Of a stretch of DNA of 55,441 bases, positions 34,343-42,737 are shown one piece after another; position 1 is the first letter of the stretch, and each line of letters starts with the position of its first letter. The stretch comes from an uncultured Lachnospiraceae bacterium (GTDB taxonomy: Bacteria > Bacillota > Clostridia > Lachnospirales > Lachnospiraceae), in contig CAJTTO010000027.1 of assembly GCA_910579275.1 (NCBI GenBank), forward strand, positions 1 to 55,441, given 5' to 3'. The translations under genes were made by a program, and so were the position numbers. Under the pieces are notes generated by a model. The model was not told the origin of the DNA. It saw only the letters and a list, made by a program, of their open reading frames with translations, and did not search any database.

Positions 34343-35959
34343 TCAGCGAAACACAATCTTTGCCTTTGCGCTGGCAGGTTTCTGACTGATTTCATGACTG
34401 TCTGCATATTTATTGATTGTTTCCATAAATACCTGTCCGAACTTGTCATATTTTGCCTGTCCCACACCTGATATCTCAAGCAGTTCTTCGCGTGATGACG
34501 GCAGATACATACTCATTTCCTTTAATGTCTTATCCGTAAAAATGACATATGCGGGAACCTCCATTTCTTTTGCCAGACGGTTGCGCAGAAGCCGCAGCTG
34601 GTCATACAGCTCTGCATTTTCGGAAGCGCGTTTCACCTTTCCGCCCGCAGGCACAAGCTGCCTTATGGCTGCCATGTCATTGATACGCCCGAAATATTTG
34701 TCCTGCTTTTCCTGATGCTGTTCTGCCTCAATCTTTTTGATGCAGTTTCCGCAGGTTCCGCAAAAACTGTCTGCCTGTTCTCCGAAATAGTTCAGCATAT
34801 ACTTGCGATAACAGTATTTCGTGTGACAGTAAAAGACCATCTTTTTGAGCCGTTCCCTGTCCTTTTCCATCACGACCTCAAGCTCCGTATCGCTCAGCTC
34901 CTCATTTTCCCGATTGTTCTCAATAAAAAACCGGTTCGTATGTACATCCTGCGGGCTGTACAGCAGATAACAGTCTGCCTTCTCTCCGTCCCGCCCTGCA
35001 CGACCTGCCTCCTGATAATAGCTCTCCATATTTTTGGGCATATTATAATGAATGACAAATCGCACATCCGGTTTATCAATCCCCATGCCAAACGCATTTG
35101 TCGCTACCATGACATGCGTTCTGTCATAAGTAAACGCCTCCTGATTCCTGCGCCGTTCCTCATCATTCATCCCCGCGTGGTATCGGGAAACCTCCATGCC
35201 GCGCTCTGACAGCATCTCGTATACTTCATCCACGAGCTTTCTGGTAATGCAGTAAATAATGCCGCTGTCCCCATAGTGCTCCCGCAGCAGTCTTATCAGC
35301 TCCGCTTTTTTATCCTTGGCATGCCGTACATAGAAAGACAGGTTCTTTCTGTCAAATCCTGTGGTGACAATCTTTGGATCTTTAAGTTTCAATATCCGCA
35401 TGACGTCATCCCTGACTTCCTTTGTGGCAGTTGCCGTAAAGGCGCCGACAATCGGACGCTTCGGCAGCCTGTCAATAAAATCTACGATTTTCAGGTATCC
35501 CGGTCTGAAATCCTGCCCCCACTGCGACACACAGTGCACCTCATCCACGCTGATGCAGGAAATGTCCGCATTGACGGCAAATCCAAGAAAAGAATCCGTG
35601 AGCAGGCGCTCCGGCGCCACGTATATAATCTTGTATTTTCCCTTTCTGGCAAAATCAAGCGCCTTGAAATACTGCCCCTGTGTCAGTGAGCTGTTGAGAT
35701 ATGCTGCGTACACTCCAACCTGATTCAGCGCGGCAACCTGATCCTTCATCAGACTGATTAACGGTGAAATAACCAGCGTAATCCCCTGAAACATCAATGC
35801 AGGAAGCTGGTAACACATTGATTTCCCTGCGCCTGTAGGCATGATGCCAAACACATCCTTCCCCGCAAGCATCCCGTCAATCAGCGACTCCTGCCCGTCC
35901 CGAAACGTATCATAGCCAAAATACTGCTTCAGAACCCCGAATTTATCCTGTCCTTCCAT
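34343..35959 (-). CDS. recQ: RecQ-type ATP-dependent DNA helicase
   Basis: A 3'-5' superfamily 2 DNA helicase of 538 residues for replication-fork and recombination repair. It has Walker A MPTGAGKSM, the DEVH box in ISVDEVHC, arginine finger region QEAGRAGRDGE, four zinc-binding cysteines (one in CYRKYM, then CGTCGNC) and a C-terminal HRDC domain (LRLLRNRLAKEMEVPAYVIF). Only about 50 residues separate the zinc site and the HRDC domain, so the usual winged-helix (RQC) domain is missing or very reduced, which accounts for the length below the 600-residue norm. Confidence 0.92.
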   Translation of the reverse strand: MEGQDKFGVLKQYFGYDTFRDGQESLIDGMLAGKDVFGIMPTGAGKSMCYQLPALMFQGITLVISPLISLMKDQVAALNQVGVYAAYLNSSLTQGQYFKALDFARKGKYKIIYVAPERLLTDSFLGFAVNADISCISVDEVHCVSQWGQDFRPGYLKIVDFIDRLPKRPIVGAFTATATKEVRDDVMRILKLKDPKIVTTGFDRKNLSFYVRHAKDKKAELIRLLREHYGDSGIIYCITRKLVDEVYEMLSERGMEVSRYHAGMNDEERRRNQEAFTYDRTHVMVATNAFGMGIDKPDVRFVIHYNMPKNMESYYQEAGRAGRDGEKADCYLLYSPQDVHTNRFFIENNRENEELSDTELEVVMEKDRERLKKMVFYCHTKYCYRKYMLNYFGEQADSFCGTCGNCIKKIEAEQHQEKQDKYFGRINDMAAIRQLVPAGGKVKRASENAELYDQLRLLRNRLAKEMEVPAYVIFTDKTLKEMSMYLPSSREELLEISGVGQAKYDKFGQVFMETINKYADSHEISQKPASAKAKIVFR

Positions 35960-36022
35960 AATCCATCTCCACTACTCCCGCTTCCGTTTTTAATTTAGAA
36001 TGGCGCAGCCACCCCTGTCTTG

Positions 36023-36643
36023 CTACAGCTTGACCGCTTTGCGCAGCTTCGTCTTGAGCCTCTGCAGTGCATTGTCCGTCGACTTCTCATCCCGTGAGAG
36101 TACTTTTGCAATCTGCGAGTAGCTCATACCGGTTATATACAAGTCAAGAACCTGCTTTTCAAAACTGCTCAGCTCTTTTTCAATAATCGCCTCGATATCC
36201 GCCACATTTTCCCTGTCTATCATCAGCTGCTCCGGATTTACCTCTATCTCCGACGCAATTACATTGAGAAGCCCAGCTCCGTTTCCTCCATCCTCTGTCT
36301 CTGTCATGTCGGCATAGAGCGAGATGTATGTATTGAGCGGCGCATGCTTTTCCCTGCGGGATGCCTGCACTGCATTGTACATCTGGCGTGAAATACACAA
36401 GTCCGCAAAGGTAAAAAAGCTGGCATCGCGCCCCGCGTCATAATCGCGTACTGCCTTGAAAAGACCAATCATTCCCTCCTGAATCAAGTCGTCATTGTCA
36501 GCCCCCAGAATATACATGGACTTTGCTTTTTTACGCACAAGGTTCTTGTACTTGTCCATAATGTAATCCGTTATCTGCGCCTCACCGTCACGCAGTCTGT
36601 CTATCAGTTCCTCGTCTGTAAGTCCTCCATATCCCTCTGACAT
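36023..36643 (-). CDS. sigH: RNA polymerase sigma factor SigH (Spo0H-like)
   Basis: Sigma-70 family factor of 206 residues, matching the stationary-phase/sporulation factor of Bacillus and Clostridium. Region 2 includes ILGADNDDLIQEGMIGLFKA and FTFADLCISRQM; region 4 has ITGMSYSQIAKVLSRDEKS. The position after rlmB on the same strand matches the Bacillus cysE-cysS-mrnC-rlmB-yacP-sigH order, except that yacP (rae1) is absent. ATG 36643 follows GGATAGGTG; a GTG two codons upstream is possible. Whether the organism sporulates cannot be told from this gene alone. Confidence 0.92.
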   Translation of the reverse strand: MSEGYGGLTDEELIDRLRDGEAQITDYIMDKYKNLVRKKAKSMYILGADNDDLIQEGMIGLFKAVRDYDAGRDASFFTFADLCISRQMYNAVQASRREKHAPLNTYISLYADMTETEDGGNGAGLLNVIASEIEVNPEQLMIDRENVADIEAIIEKELSSFEKQVLDLYITGMSYSQIAKVLSRDEKSTDNALQRLKTKLRKAVKL

Positions 36644-36752
36644 AAACACCTATCCCCACATCCGTAACAGCTCCGCGTCCGCCTTTCTGCTACGCCATCC
36701 ATCCTAATAACCAAGTACCACAGCTTGATAATTCTCAACCCCGGACTGTTGC

Positions 36753-37493
36753 CTACATCATTCTCTGCCTGACAATTTCGTATGCAAGCACACCTGCGGC
36801 AACGGAGGCATTCAGCGAGTCAATGTCCCCCTTCATCGGAATGGACGCGACAAAATCACACTTTTCCTTGACAAGCCGCCCGACGCCGTCGCCTTCGCTC
36901 CCGATGACAAGACCAATCGGTCCTTTCAGGTCAAGCTGGTACATGACCGTTCCATCCATATCCGCGCAGACAAACCACATCCCCTGCTTTTTCAAATCCT
37001 CCATTGTCTTTCCAAGATTGGTCACTCTTGCAACAGGCGTATAATTGAGCGCGCCGGCGGAGGTTCTCGCGACAGCGGCAGTCAGTCCCGCCGCGCGGTT
37101 CTTTGGAATGATAACGCCATGCGCCCCCGCCAGATTGGCAGTTCTGATGATTGCCCCAAGATTGTGCGGGTCCTCGATATTGTCCAGCAGAATGATAAAC
37201 GGAGGCTCGTTTTTGTCTCGCGCCGCCGCAAGAATATCTTCCACGTCCGCATACTCGTAAGCTGCCATGTAAGCGATGACGCCTTGATGCTTTCCCGTTT
37301 CGCTCAGCTGGTCAAGGCGCTCCTTTGTCACAAACTTTATCATGGTTTCATGTTTTTTTGCCTCCCTCTTGATGGTCTGTATCGGCCCGTCCTGCGCACC
37401 GTCCAGTATGAAAAGCTTGTCAATTGGCTTCCCTGCGCGAAAAGCCTCTATCACAGCATTTCTGCCCTCTATCATAAATTCCTCATATCTCAT
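36753..37493 (-). CDS. rlmB: 23S rRNA 2'-O-ribose methyltransferase (TrmH/RlmB family)
   Basis: SpoU-class SAM-dependent methyltransferase of about 246 residues. The short N-terminal substrate-binding domain (MIEGRNAVIEAFRAGKPIDK) is followed by the knotted domain with DNIEDPHNLGAIIRTA, GLVIGSEGDGVGRL and SLNASVAAGVLAYE. RlmB methylates G2251 (E. coli numbering) in the peptidyl-transferase loop. ATG 37493 gives the family-typical lead-in; ATG 37475 with GAGG 6 bases upstream is an alternative. It is in the conserved mrnC-rlmB-sigH order. Confidence 0.92.
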   Translation of the reverse strand: MRYEEFMIEGRNAVIEAFRAGKPIDKLFILDGAQDGPIQTIKREAKKHETMIKFVTKERLDQLSETGKHQGVIAYMAAYEYADVEDILAAARDKNEPPFIILLDNIEDPHNLGAIIRTANLAGAHGVIIPKNRAAGLTAAVARTSAGALNYTPVARVTNLGKTMEDLKKQGMWFVCADMDGTVMYQLDLKGPIGLVIGSEGDGVGRLVKEKCDFVASIPMKGDIDSLNASVAAGVLAYEIVRQRMM

Positions 37494-37551
37494 CTTAATC
37501 GCATGTCCTTTCTGCACCAGCAAATACGCTTGTCGTATACGATATTACCCT

Positions 37552-38001
37552 TTAAAATTCAACCTTCACTGTCTCGAACGCCTGTCTGACAATCTGCATG
37601 ATCCGCTCGGTTTCGTCTTTCAGGAACAGGTAGCCGCAAAGCGCTTCAAACCCAGTCGCCTTCCGGTAATCACCAAGACTGGCGTTTTTCGCCGAAGAAT
37701 GAATTTTTGTGTTTTTTCCCCGCCGATAAATGTCCTGTTCTTCCTCCGTCAGACGCTCAAACACCGCGTCCACCAGCTTTGCCTGCATCTGTGCGCAGAC
37801 AATCTTTGTTGTATGTCTGTGCAGTGCATTTGCAGATTTCTGCCCCTTTTCCACAACCAGCGTCCGCACGATTATCTCGAACACCGCATCCCCAATGTAC
37901 GCCAGTGTAAGCGGCGAGTATGTCCGCATGTCCTCTTCCCCGCCGCCGAACTCGCCGCGTATGCATGAGAGCAGACTTTGTCCGTCTATGCCTTTTTCCA
38001 T
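37552..38001 (-). CDS. mrnC: Mini-ribonuclease III
   Basis: Small RNase III-like dimeric nuclease of 149 residues that trims 23S rRNA precursors. The catalytic signature appears as LAYIGDAVFEIIVRTLV, with the second acidic patch in GDYRKATGFEALCGYLFL. It has no double-stranded RNA binding domain, as is normal for the Mini-III type. It overlaps the end of cysS by 16 bases and is followed by rlmB, so translation is coupled in the operon. GGGAGTGAA precedes the ATG. Confidence 0.92.
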   Translation of the reverse strand: MEKGIDGQSLLSCIRGEFGGGEEDMRTYSPLTLAYIGDAVFEIIVRTLVVEKGQKSANALHRHTTKIVCAQMQAKLVDAVFERLTEEEQDIYRRGKNTKIHSSAKNASLGDYRKATGFEALCGYLFLKDETERIMQIVRQAFETVKVEF

Positions 38002-39407
38002 TTCACTCCCTCGCGCGTATCCTCCAGCAAAATACCTTTCTCCATCAGTTCACTCCGGATTGCGTCCGCCTTCGCAAAATCCTTTTCTTTCTTTGCCGCT
38101 TTTCTCTCCTCAATCTTTGCAAGCACATACTGCTCCAGCGCTGCGTCTATGCCGCCGTCCGCCTCCTTTGCGGCATGTGCCGTAGTCAGGTTCAGTGAGA
38201 GCACCTCGTCAAAGCTCTCTGCCAGCGCAAACTTCGTTGCATCCGACATGTCCTCCTTCAGCATATCGTACAGGACTGTAACCGCCATGGAGGAATTGAG
38301 GTCATCACAGAGCGCTGCCTCAAATTTCTCCCTGTACGCGTCAAACTTTTCTTTGTCCACTGCCCCTGCCCTGTCGAGTGTCCCGATTTTTCTGACAAGC
38401 TTGTCATAAGCTGCACTCATATTGTCAAGCACTTCATAAGAAAATTCAAGTGGCTTGCGGTAATGCGACTGCATGCAGAACAGGCGGTACACTATCGGAT
38501 CGTACCCTTTCGACTCCAACAGCGAAACGGTCAGAAAATCTCCATTGGACTTGCTCATTTTCCCTGACTTGTCATTCAGATGATGCACATGGAACCAGTA
38601 ATTGCACCACTTATGCCCGAGATACGCCTCGCTCTGTGCAATCTCATTGGTATGATGCGGAAAAATATTATCCACGCCGCCGCAGTGAATATCCATATAT
38701 TCACCGAGATGTTTCATGCTGATGCAGGAGCACTCAATATGCCAGCCCGGATAGCCTACACCCCACGGACTGTCCCATTTTAACTCCTGATCGTCAAATT
38801 TGGACTTTGTGAACCACAGCACAAAATCGCTCTTATTCTTCTTGTTCTCGTCCTCATCAACGTCATCGCGCACGCCGACAAGAAGTTCCTTCTCGCTCTG
38901 GCTTGAAAACACATAGTATTCCTCAAGCTTTGTGGTGTCAAAGTAAATATTCCCGCCGCTCTCGTATGCATAGCCTTTCTCAAGCAGCGCCGCAATCATG
39001 TGAATAAATTCTGCGATGCAGTTTGTCGCCGGTTCTACCACATCCGGAGTTTTGATATTCAGCCTGCTGCAGTCATGAAAAAAAGCGTCCGTATACAACT
39101 TTGCAATCTCCATCACCGTCTTATGCTCTCGCTTTGCACCTTTAAGCATTTTATCCTCACCTGTGTCAGCATCACTGGAAAGGTGTCCGACATCCGTTAT
39201 ATTCATCACACGTTTTACGTCATATCCAATATAGCGAAGTGTTTTTTCCAGCAAATCTTCCATAATGTAGCTTCGCAGATTGCCAATATGCGCAAAATGG
39301 TACACTGTCGGACCACAGGTGTACATCGCCACCTTGCCGTCCTCGTTCGGAATAAACGGCTCCACCTTCCTTGTCAGTGTATTATAAAAGGACAATTTGT
39401 TTTCCAT
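37986..39407 (-). CDS. cysS: cysteinyl-tRNA synthetase
   Basis: Class I aminoacyl-tRNA synthetase of 473 residues charging tRNA-Cys. It shows the entry motif MYTCGPTVY, the HIGH variant HFAHIGNLRSY, the zinc-site region GVGYPGWHIECSCIS with HCGGVDNIFPHH, and KMSKS in DKSGKMSKSNGDFL. The length is normal. It sits between cysE (28 bases upstream) and mrnC (overlapping), the classic Firmicute cysteine/rRNA operon. Confidence 0.97.
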   Translation of the reverse strand: MENKLSFYNTLTRKVEPFIPNEDGKVAMYTCGPTVYHFAHIGNLRSYIMEDLLEKTLRYIGYDVKRVMNITDVGHLSSDADTGEDKMLKGAKREHKTVMEIAKLYTDAFFHDCSRLNIKTPDVVEPATNCIAEFIHMIAALLEKGYAYESGGNIYFDTTKLEEYYVFSSQSEKELLVGVRDDVDEDENKKNKSDFVLWFTKSKFDDQELKWDSPWGVGYPGWHIECSCISMKHLGEYMDIHCGGVDNIFPHHTNEIAQSEAYLGHKWCNYWFHVHHLNDKSGKMSKSNGDFLTVSLLESKGYDPIVYRLFCMQSHYRKPLEFSYEVLDNMSAAYDKLVRKIGTLDRAGAVDKEKFDAYREKFEAALCDDLNSSMAVTVLYDMLKEDMSDATKFALAESFDEVLSLNLTTAHAAKEADGGIDAALEQYVLAKIEERKAAKKEKDFAKADAIRSELMEKGILLEDTREGVKWKKA

Positions 39408-39435
39408 CTTCTCTCAAAACCTCCAAATGTATGTA

Positions 39436-40113
39436 TTATTTCTGTCCAAGTTCTTTCTTCAGCTGTTTTATCTGCTGTTCCAGTTCCAGTATGCGGTTGG
39501 TCATCTCGCTGTTGGCATACTTGAGACTCCTGATATCCTCATTTACCGGGTCAGGAAGATCCACCTGATTTAAATCCTCCCGCACAAGTCTCTGGTTATC
39601 ACGCTTCACAATCCTGCCTGGCACGCCTACAACTGTACAGTTGGGCGGAACCTCCTCTATCACGACGCTTCCGGCACCAATCTTGGAATTCTCGCCGACT
39701 TTGAACGAGCCTATAATCTTGGCGCCTGCGCTGATCATGACATTATCGCCTATTGTCGGATGACGTTTTCCGTGTTCCTTTCCCGTTCCTCCAAGGGTTA
39801 CCCCCTGATACAGCGTGACATTGCTGCCTACCACAGCCGTCTCGCCAATAATGACGCCGTTTCCGTGGTCAATAAAAAAGTTCTCACCAATCTCGGCACC
39901 GGGATGTATCTCTATGCCGGTCTTTCTGACCGCGCGCTGGGAAATCCATCTGGCAAGGAAGTAATGTCCGCTTTTGTACAGCCTGTGTGCCACCCTGTAA
40001 TGAAGCATCACTTTGAAGCTCGGGTACAAAAACACTTCCATATTGGAATGGATTGCCGGATCACGCTCCCGTATGACTTTTATCTCATTTCTCACATTCT
40101 TAATAAATCCCAT
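39436..40113 (-). CDS. cysE: serine O-acetyltransferase
   Basis: First enzyme of cysteine synthesis, making O-acetylserine from serine and acetyl-CoA. The left-handed beta-helix is visible as hexapeptide repeats: GIEIHPGAEIGENFFIDHGN, GVIIGETAVVGSNVTLYQGV and GGTGKEHGKRHPTIGDN. Catalytic His residues are in DHGNG and GKRHP. The 225-residue length includes a C-terminal coiled coil (NRILELEQQIKQLKKELGQK) that is longer than in E. coli CysE and may drive oligomerisation or binding of a partner. It heads the cysE-cysS part of the operon. Confidence 0.95.
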   Translation of the reverse strand: MGFIKNVRNEIKVIRERDPAIHSNMEVFLYPSFKVMLHYRVAHRLYKSGHYFLARWISQRAVRKTGIEIHPGAEIGENFFIDHGNGVIIGETAVVGSNVTLYQGVTLGGTGKEHGKRHPTIGDNVMISAGAKIIGSFKVGENSKIGAGSVVIEEVPPNCTVVGVPGRIVKRDNQRLVREDLNQVDLPDPVNEDIRSLKYANSEMTNRILELEQQIKQLKKELGQK

Positions 40114-40151
40114 GTCGTGCCTCCGTTGAGACTTTTATTTCCGAAACTGTC

Positions 40152-40874
40152 TTATCCAAGACGCACTGCCGTCCCCAGCGCAATCTCCATCATCTGTGTA
40201 AAGGAGTTCTGGCGCTCCTCGGCTGTCGTCTCCTCCCCCGTCACAAGGCTGTCGGAAACGGTGAGAATGGCAAGCGCGTTCTTGCCGCATCTGGCTGCAT
40301 TCATATACAGTGCAGCCGCCTCCATCTCAACGCAGAGGACGCCCATTTTCTGCCATCCTTCGCTCGCAGACTTGTCGTCATTATAAAACGTGTCCGACGA
40401 AAGAATATTGCCGACATGATAGGATGCCCCCAGTCTGTCAGCCTGCGCAATTGCCTCCTTGAGCAGCGGATAACTTGCAATCGGGGCAAATGTCCCGCCA
40501 AGCCCATACTGTCCTGCATAGTTGGAATTGGTACACGCGCCCATTCCAAAGACAATGTCGCGGACTTTTACCTTCTCCTGCATCGCGCCTGTCGATCCTA
40601 TTCTTAATATATTCTCCACGTCAAAAAAGTTGAAAAGCTCATAGGAATAAATCCCGATCGTCGGCATCCCCATGCCGCTCGCCATAACGCTTACCTTTGT
40701 CCCCTGATACGTTCCTGTGTATCCTTGTATTCCCCTGATATTGTTGACAAGAACAGCATCTTCAAGGAAATTCTCCGCAATAAACTTTGAGCGGAGCGGG
40801 TCTCCGGGCATCAGCACCGTCTTTCCAAAAGCTTCCTTATCGGCATTAATATGCGGTGTCGTAACAAGTGCCAT
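40152..40874 (-). CDS. deoD: DeoD-type purine nucleoside phosphorylase
   Basis: Hexameric-type phosphorylase of 240 residues splitting purine (deoxy)nucleosides to base and ribose-1-phosphate for salvage. It opens with ALVTTPHINADKEAFGKTV and MPGDPLRSKF; GSTGAMQEKVKVRD, the substrate Met/Glu in VEMEAAALY and the catalytic Asp in LTVSDSL are present. ATG 40874 follows GGAGGGATG; the longer frame to 40922 overlaps the preceding gene. It lies between the Eis-like gene and cysE, an insertion into the otherwise conserved ispF-(gltX)-cysE order of Bacillus. Confidence 0.93.
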   Translation of the reverse strand: MALVTTPHINADKEAFGKTVLMPGDPLRSKFIAENFLEDAVLVNNIRGIQGYTGTYQGTKVSVMASGMGMPTIGIYSYELFNFFDVENILRIGSTGAMQEKVKVRDIVFGMGACTNSNYAGQYGLGGTFAPIASYPLLKEAIAQADRLGASYHVGNILSSDTFYNDDKSASEGWQKMGVLCVEMEAAALYMNAARCGKNALAILTVSDSLVTGEETTAEERQNSFTQMMEIALGTAVRLG

Positions 40875-40900
40875 ACTGCATCCCTCCTGTTTTTCATATT

Positions 40901-42094
40901 TTAATATCTTTCGTTCATCCACGCCGGACCTGCTAGGTATATATTATCAAACTTCGCATTCTGTTTCAATGTTATATATTCAAAAATAAACGCCGTAAAT
41001 TCACCTATTGTCGCGCTTACCTCCGGTCTTACAGACGCATCCGCCCCACACCGCGCCTGCTCTACACGTTCCATATGGCTGCCCGTCTCGTCGAGGTACC
41101 AAATGAAATCTCCGTCATTTTTTGCAAGCACAGGATCTTTTAACCTGACGGCGATTGTCGTTTTCTTGTTTCCCGATATATGTCTTAGCATTTCGGGCAG
41201 ATTGATAATTCTCGCCATGACGGCAGGCTTTTTATCCCCGCTTTCCAAAAGTATCCGCTCCCTGTCAGACGGATTTGCAAAAACAGCTTCTCGAACGCTG
41301 CCTTTTGCAAATGCAAAGTACCCTTTTATCTGTCCATTTTCCATGAGCAGAAACAAGTCTCCGCCAGTGCCCAGCACTTCTTTCCGGAACCGCTCATAAT
41401 ATGCCGCGCTTCTGATGATAAAAAATCCATAGCGCCTGCACAAATTCGCATTGACAAAATGCGCCAGTTCAAGAAGACTGTCGTTGTCTGCCGCTTTCAA
41501 TACGATATTTTTCCCATTCATCGGTATCGGTTCGCCGGCTGCCGCCTTCTCCAGCATTTTCTCCGAAATCTCATCCCTGTTCAGCACATACTGAGGTCTG
41601 TCATAGATATAATGAAATCCGAAGTGTTTAAAAAAATCCCCCTCGTCCGTGTACACAAAACACACCGGAATATTCATCCGTTCCTGATACTCCAATGCAC
41701 CTGACATCAGCCGTCTCATGCAGCCGCTGTTCCGATATTCTTCCTTCGTAAATGCCATACTGATAAGATTTGTTTCCACACGCGCAATGTCAGTCATGCT
41801 CGGCAGTCGTTTTGTGTGCAAAGTCATGGGATTTCTACGAAGCGCGGCAGCGTAGGGCGTAAGGTGCAGCATTGACTGCACCTCGTCGTCCATCACTGCA
41901 AAGACAGCGCTTTTATCCATTTTCTGCCCGTAGTAATCCTCCCAAAAATGAGCGGGTGTTTCCGGAAAGATGTCATTCCACAGCTTTTTTGTAATTTGGA
42001 CAGACGCGTCGCGCAGAACGGTAACATCAAATTCTGTTTCTATCCTGCCCCTGACCTGCTGTTCTGTTTCCCGCTCTCCTACTACCTGTTCCAT
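40901..42094 (-). CDS. Eis-like GNAT acetyltransferase
   Basis: A 397-residue protein with the three-part Eis layout: an N-terminal GNAT domain (ISMAFTKEEYRNSGCMRRLM as the acetyl-CoA loop, FFKHFGFHYIYDRPQY), a second GNAT-like domain (NANLCRRYGFFIIRS), and an SCP2-like C-terminal domain (MARIINLPEMLRHISG). Eis proteins acetylate amines such as aminoglycosides or lysines; the natural substrate is unknown here. ATG 42094 is used; a TTG two codons upstream has slightly better spacing from GAGGG. It sits between ispF and deoD on the same strand, with short gaps suggesting one operon. Confidence 0.83.
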   Translation of the reverse strand: MEQVVGERETEQQVRGRIETEFDVTVLRDASVQITKKLWNDIFPETPAHFWEDYYGQKMDKSAVFAVMDDEVQSMLHLTPYAAALRRNPMTLHTKRLPSMTDIARVETNLISMAFTKEEYRNSGCMRRLMSGALEYQERMNIPVCFVYTDEGDFFKHFGFHYIYDRPQYVLNRDEISEKMLEKAAAGEPIPMNGKNIVLKAADNDSLLELAHFVNANLCRRYGFFIIRSAAYYERFRKEVLGTGGDLFLLMENGQIKGYFAFAKGSVREAVFANPSDRERILLESGDKKPAVMARIINLPEMLRHISGNKKTTIAVRLKDPVLAKNDGDFIWYLDETGSHMERVEQARCGADASVRPEVSATIGEFTAFIFEYITLKQNAKFDNIYLAGPAWMNERY

Positions 42095-42114
42095 ACGCAA
42101 TGTTTCCCTCTACG

Positions 42115-42696
42115 CTACACTTCTTCTCCGGAACGCATGAGCGCACAGCCCGGACAGCCGTCACAGGAACGTTCTCCCTTTGTCTGCCCGTCTGCTTCTG
42201 CCGCCTCCATCGTCGCCATCTCTCTCGGGCTGGTAAGCAGGCAGACTGCCTGTGAGGAAATCCCCTCTCCTTCACCTGTAAATCCAAGCCCTTCTTCTGT
42301 TGTTGCCTTTACATTAATCTGTTCTGTATCAATTCCCAATGCTTTTGCAATGTTTTCACGCATCCGGTCAATATGCGGGCGCATTTTGGGTGCCTGTGCA
42401 ATGATTGTCGCATCGATATTTTCGATATAGAACATATTTTCTTCCAGCAGCTTTCCAACCTTCTCGAGCAGTATCAGGCTTGAAATGCCTTTGTATGCAG
42501 GATCCGTATCCGGAAAATGCTTTCCGATATCCCCAAGCGCCGCAGCTCCCAAAAGTGCATCCGCTATGGCGTGCAGCAGCACGTCTGCATCGGAGTGTCC
42601 CAGCAGTCCAAGCTCATATGGTATCGTCACACCGCCTATAACAAGCGGTCTATCCTCGACCAGACGGTGCACATCATATCCCATTCCTATTCTCAT
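42115..42696 (-). CDS. ispF: 2-C-methyl-D-erythritol 2,4-cyclodiphosphate synthase with Cys-rich tail
   Basis: MEP-pathway enzyme forming the cyclodiphosphate precursor of isoprenoids. Metal ligands are in GMGYDVHRL (Asp, His) and LGHSDADVLLHA (His); TTEEGLGFTGEGEGI is the family signature. The catalytic domain is complete at about 157 residues, but the protein continues about 35 residues with a tail containing CDGCPGC, which typical IspF proteins lack. ATG 42696 is preferred over 42708 since GGAG lies 6 bases upstream and the family starts MRIG. Confidence 0.93.
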   Translation of the reverse strand: MRIGMGYDVHRLVEDRPLVIGGVTIPYELGLLGHSDADVLLHAIADALLGAAALGDIGKHFPDTDPAYKGISSLILLEKVGKLLEENMFYIENIDATIIAQAPKMRPHIDRMRENIAKALGIDTEQINVKATTEEGLGFTGEGEGISSQAVCLLTSPREMATMEAAEADGQTKGERSCDGCPGCALMRSGEEV

Positions 42697-42737
42697 CTCA
42701 ATCTCCATTCTGCCAAACGCAAAACATCAACTCTGTT

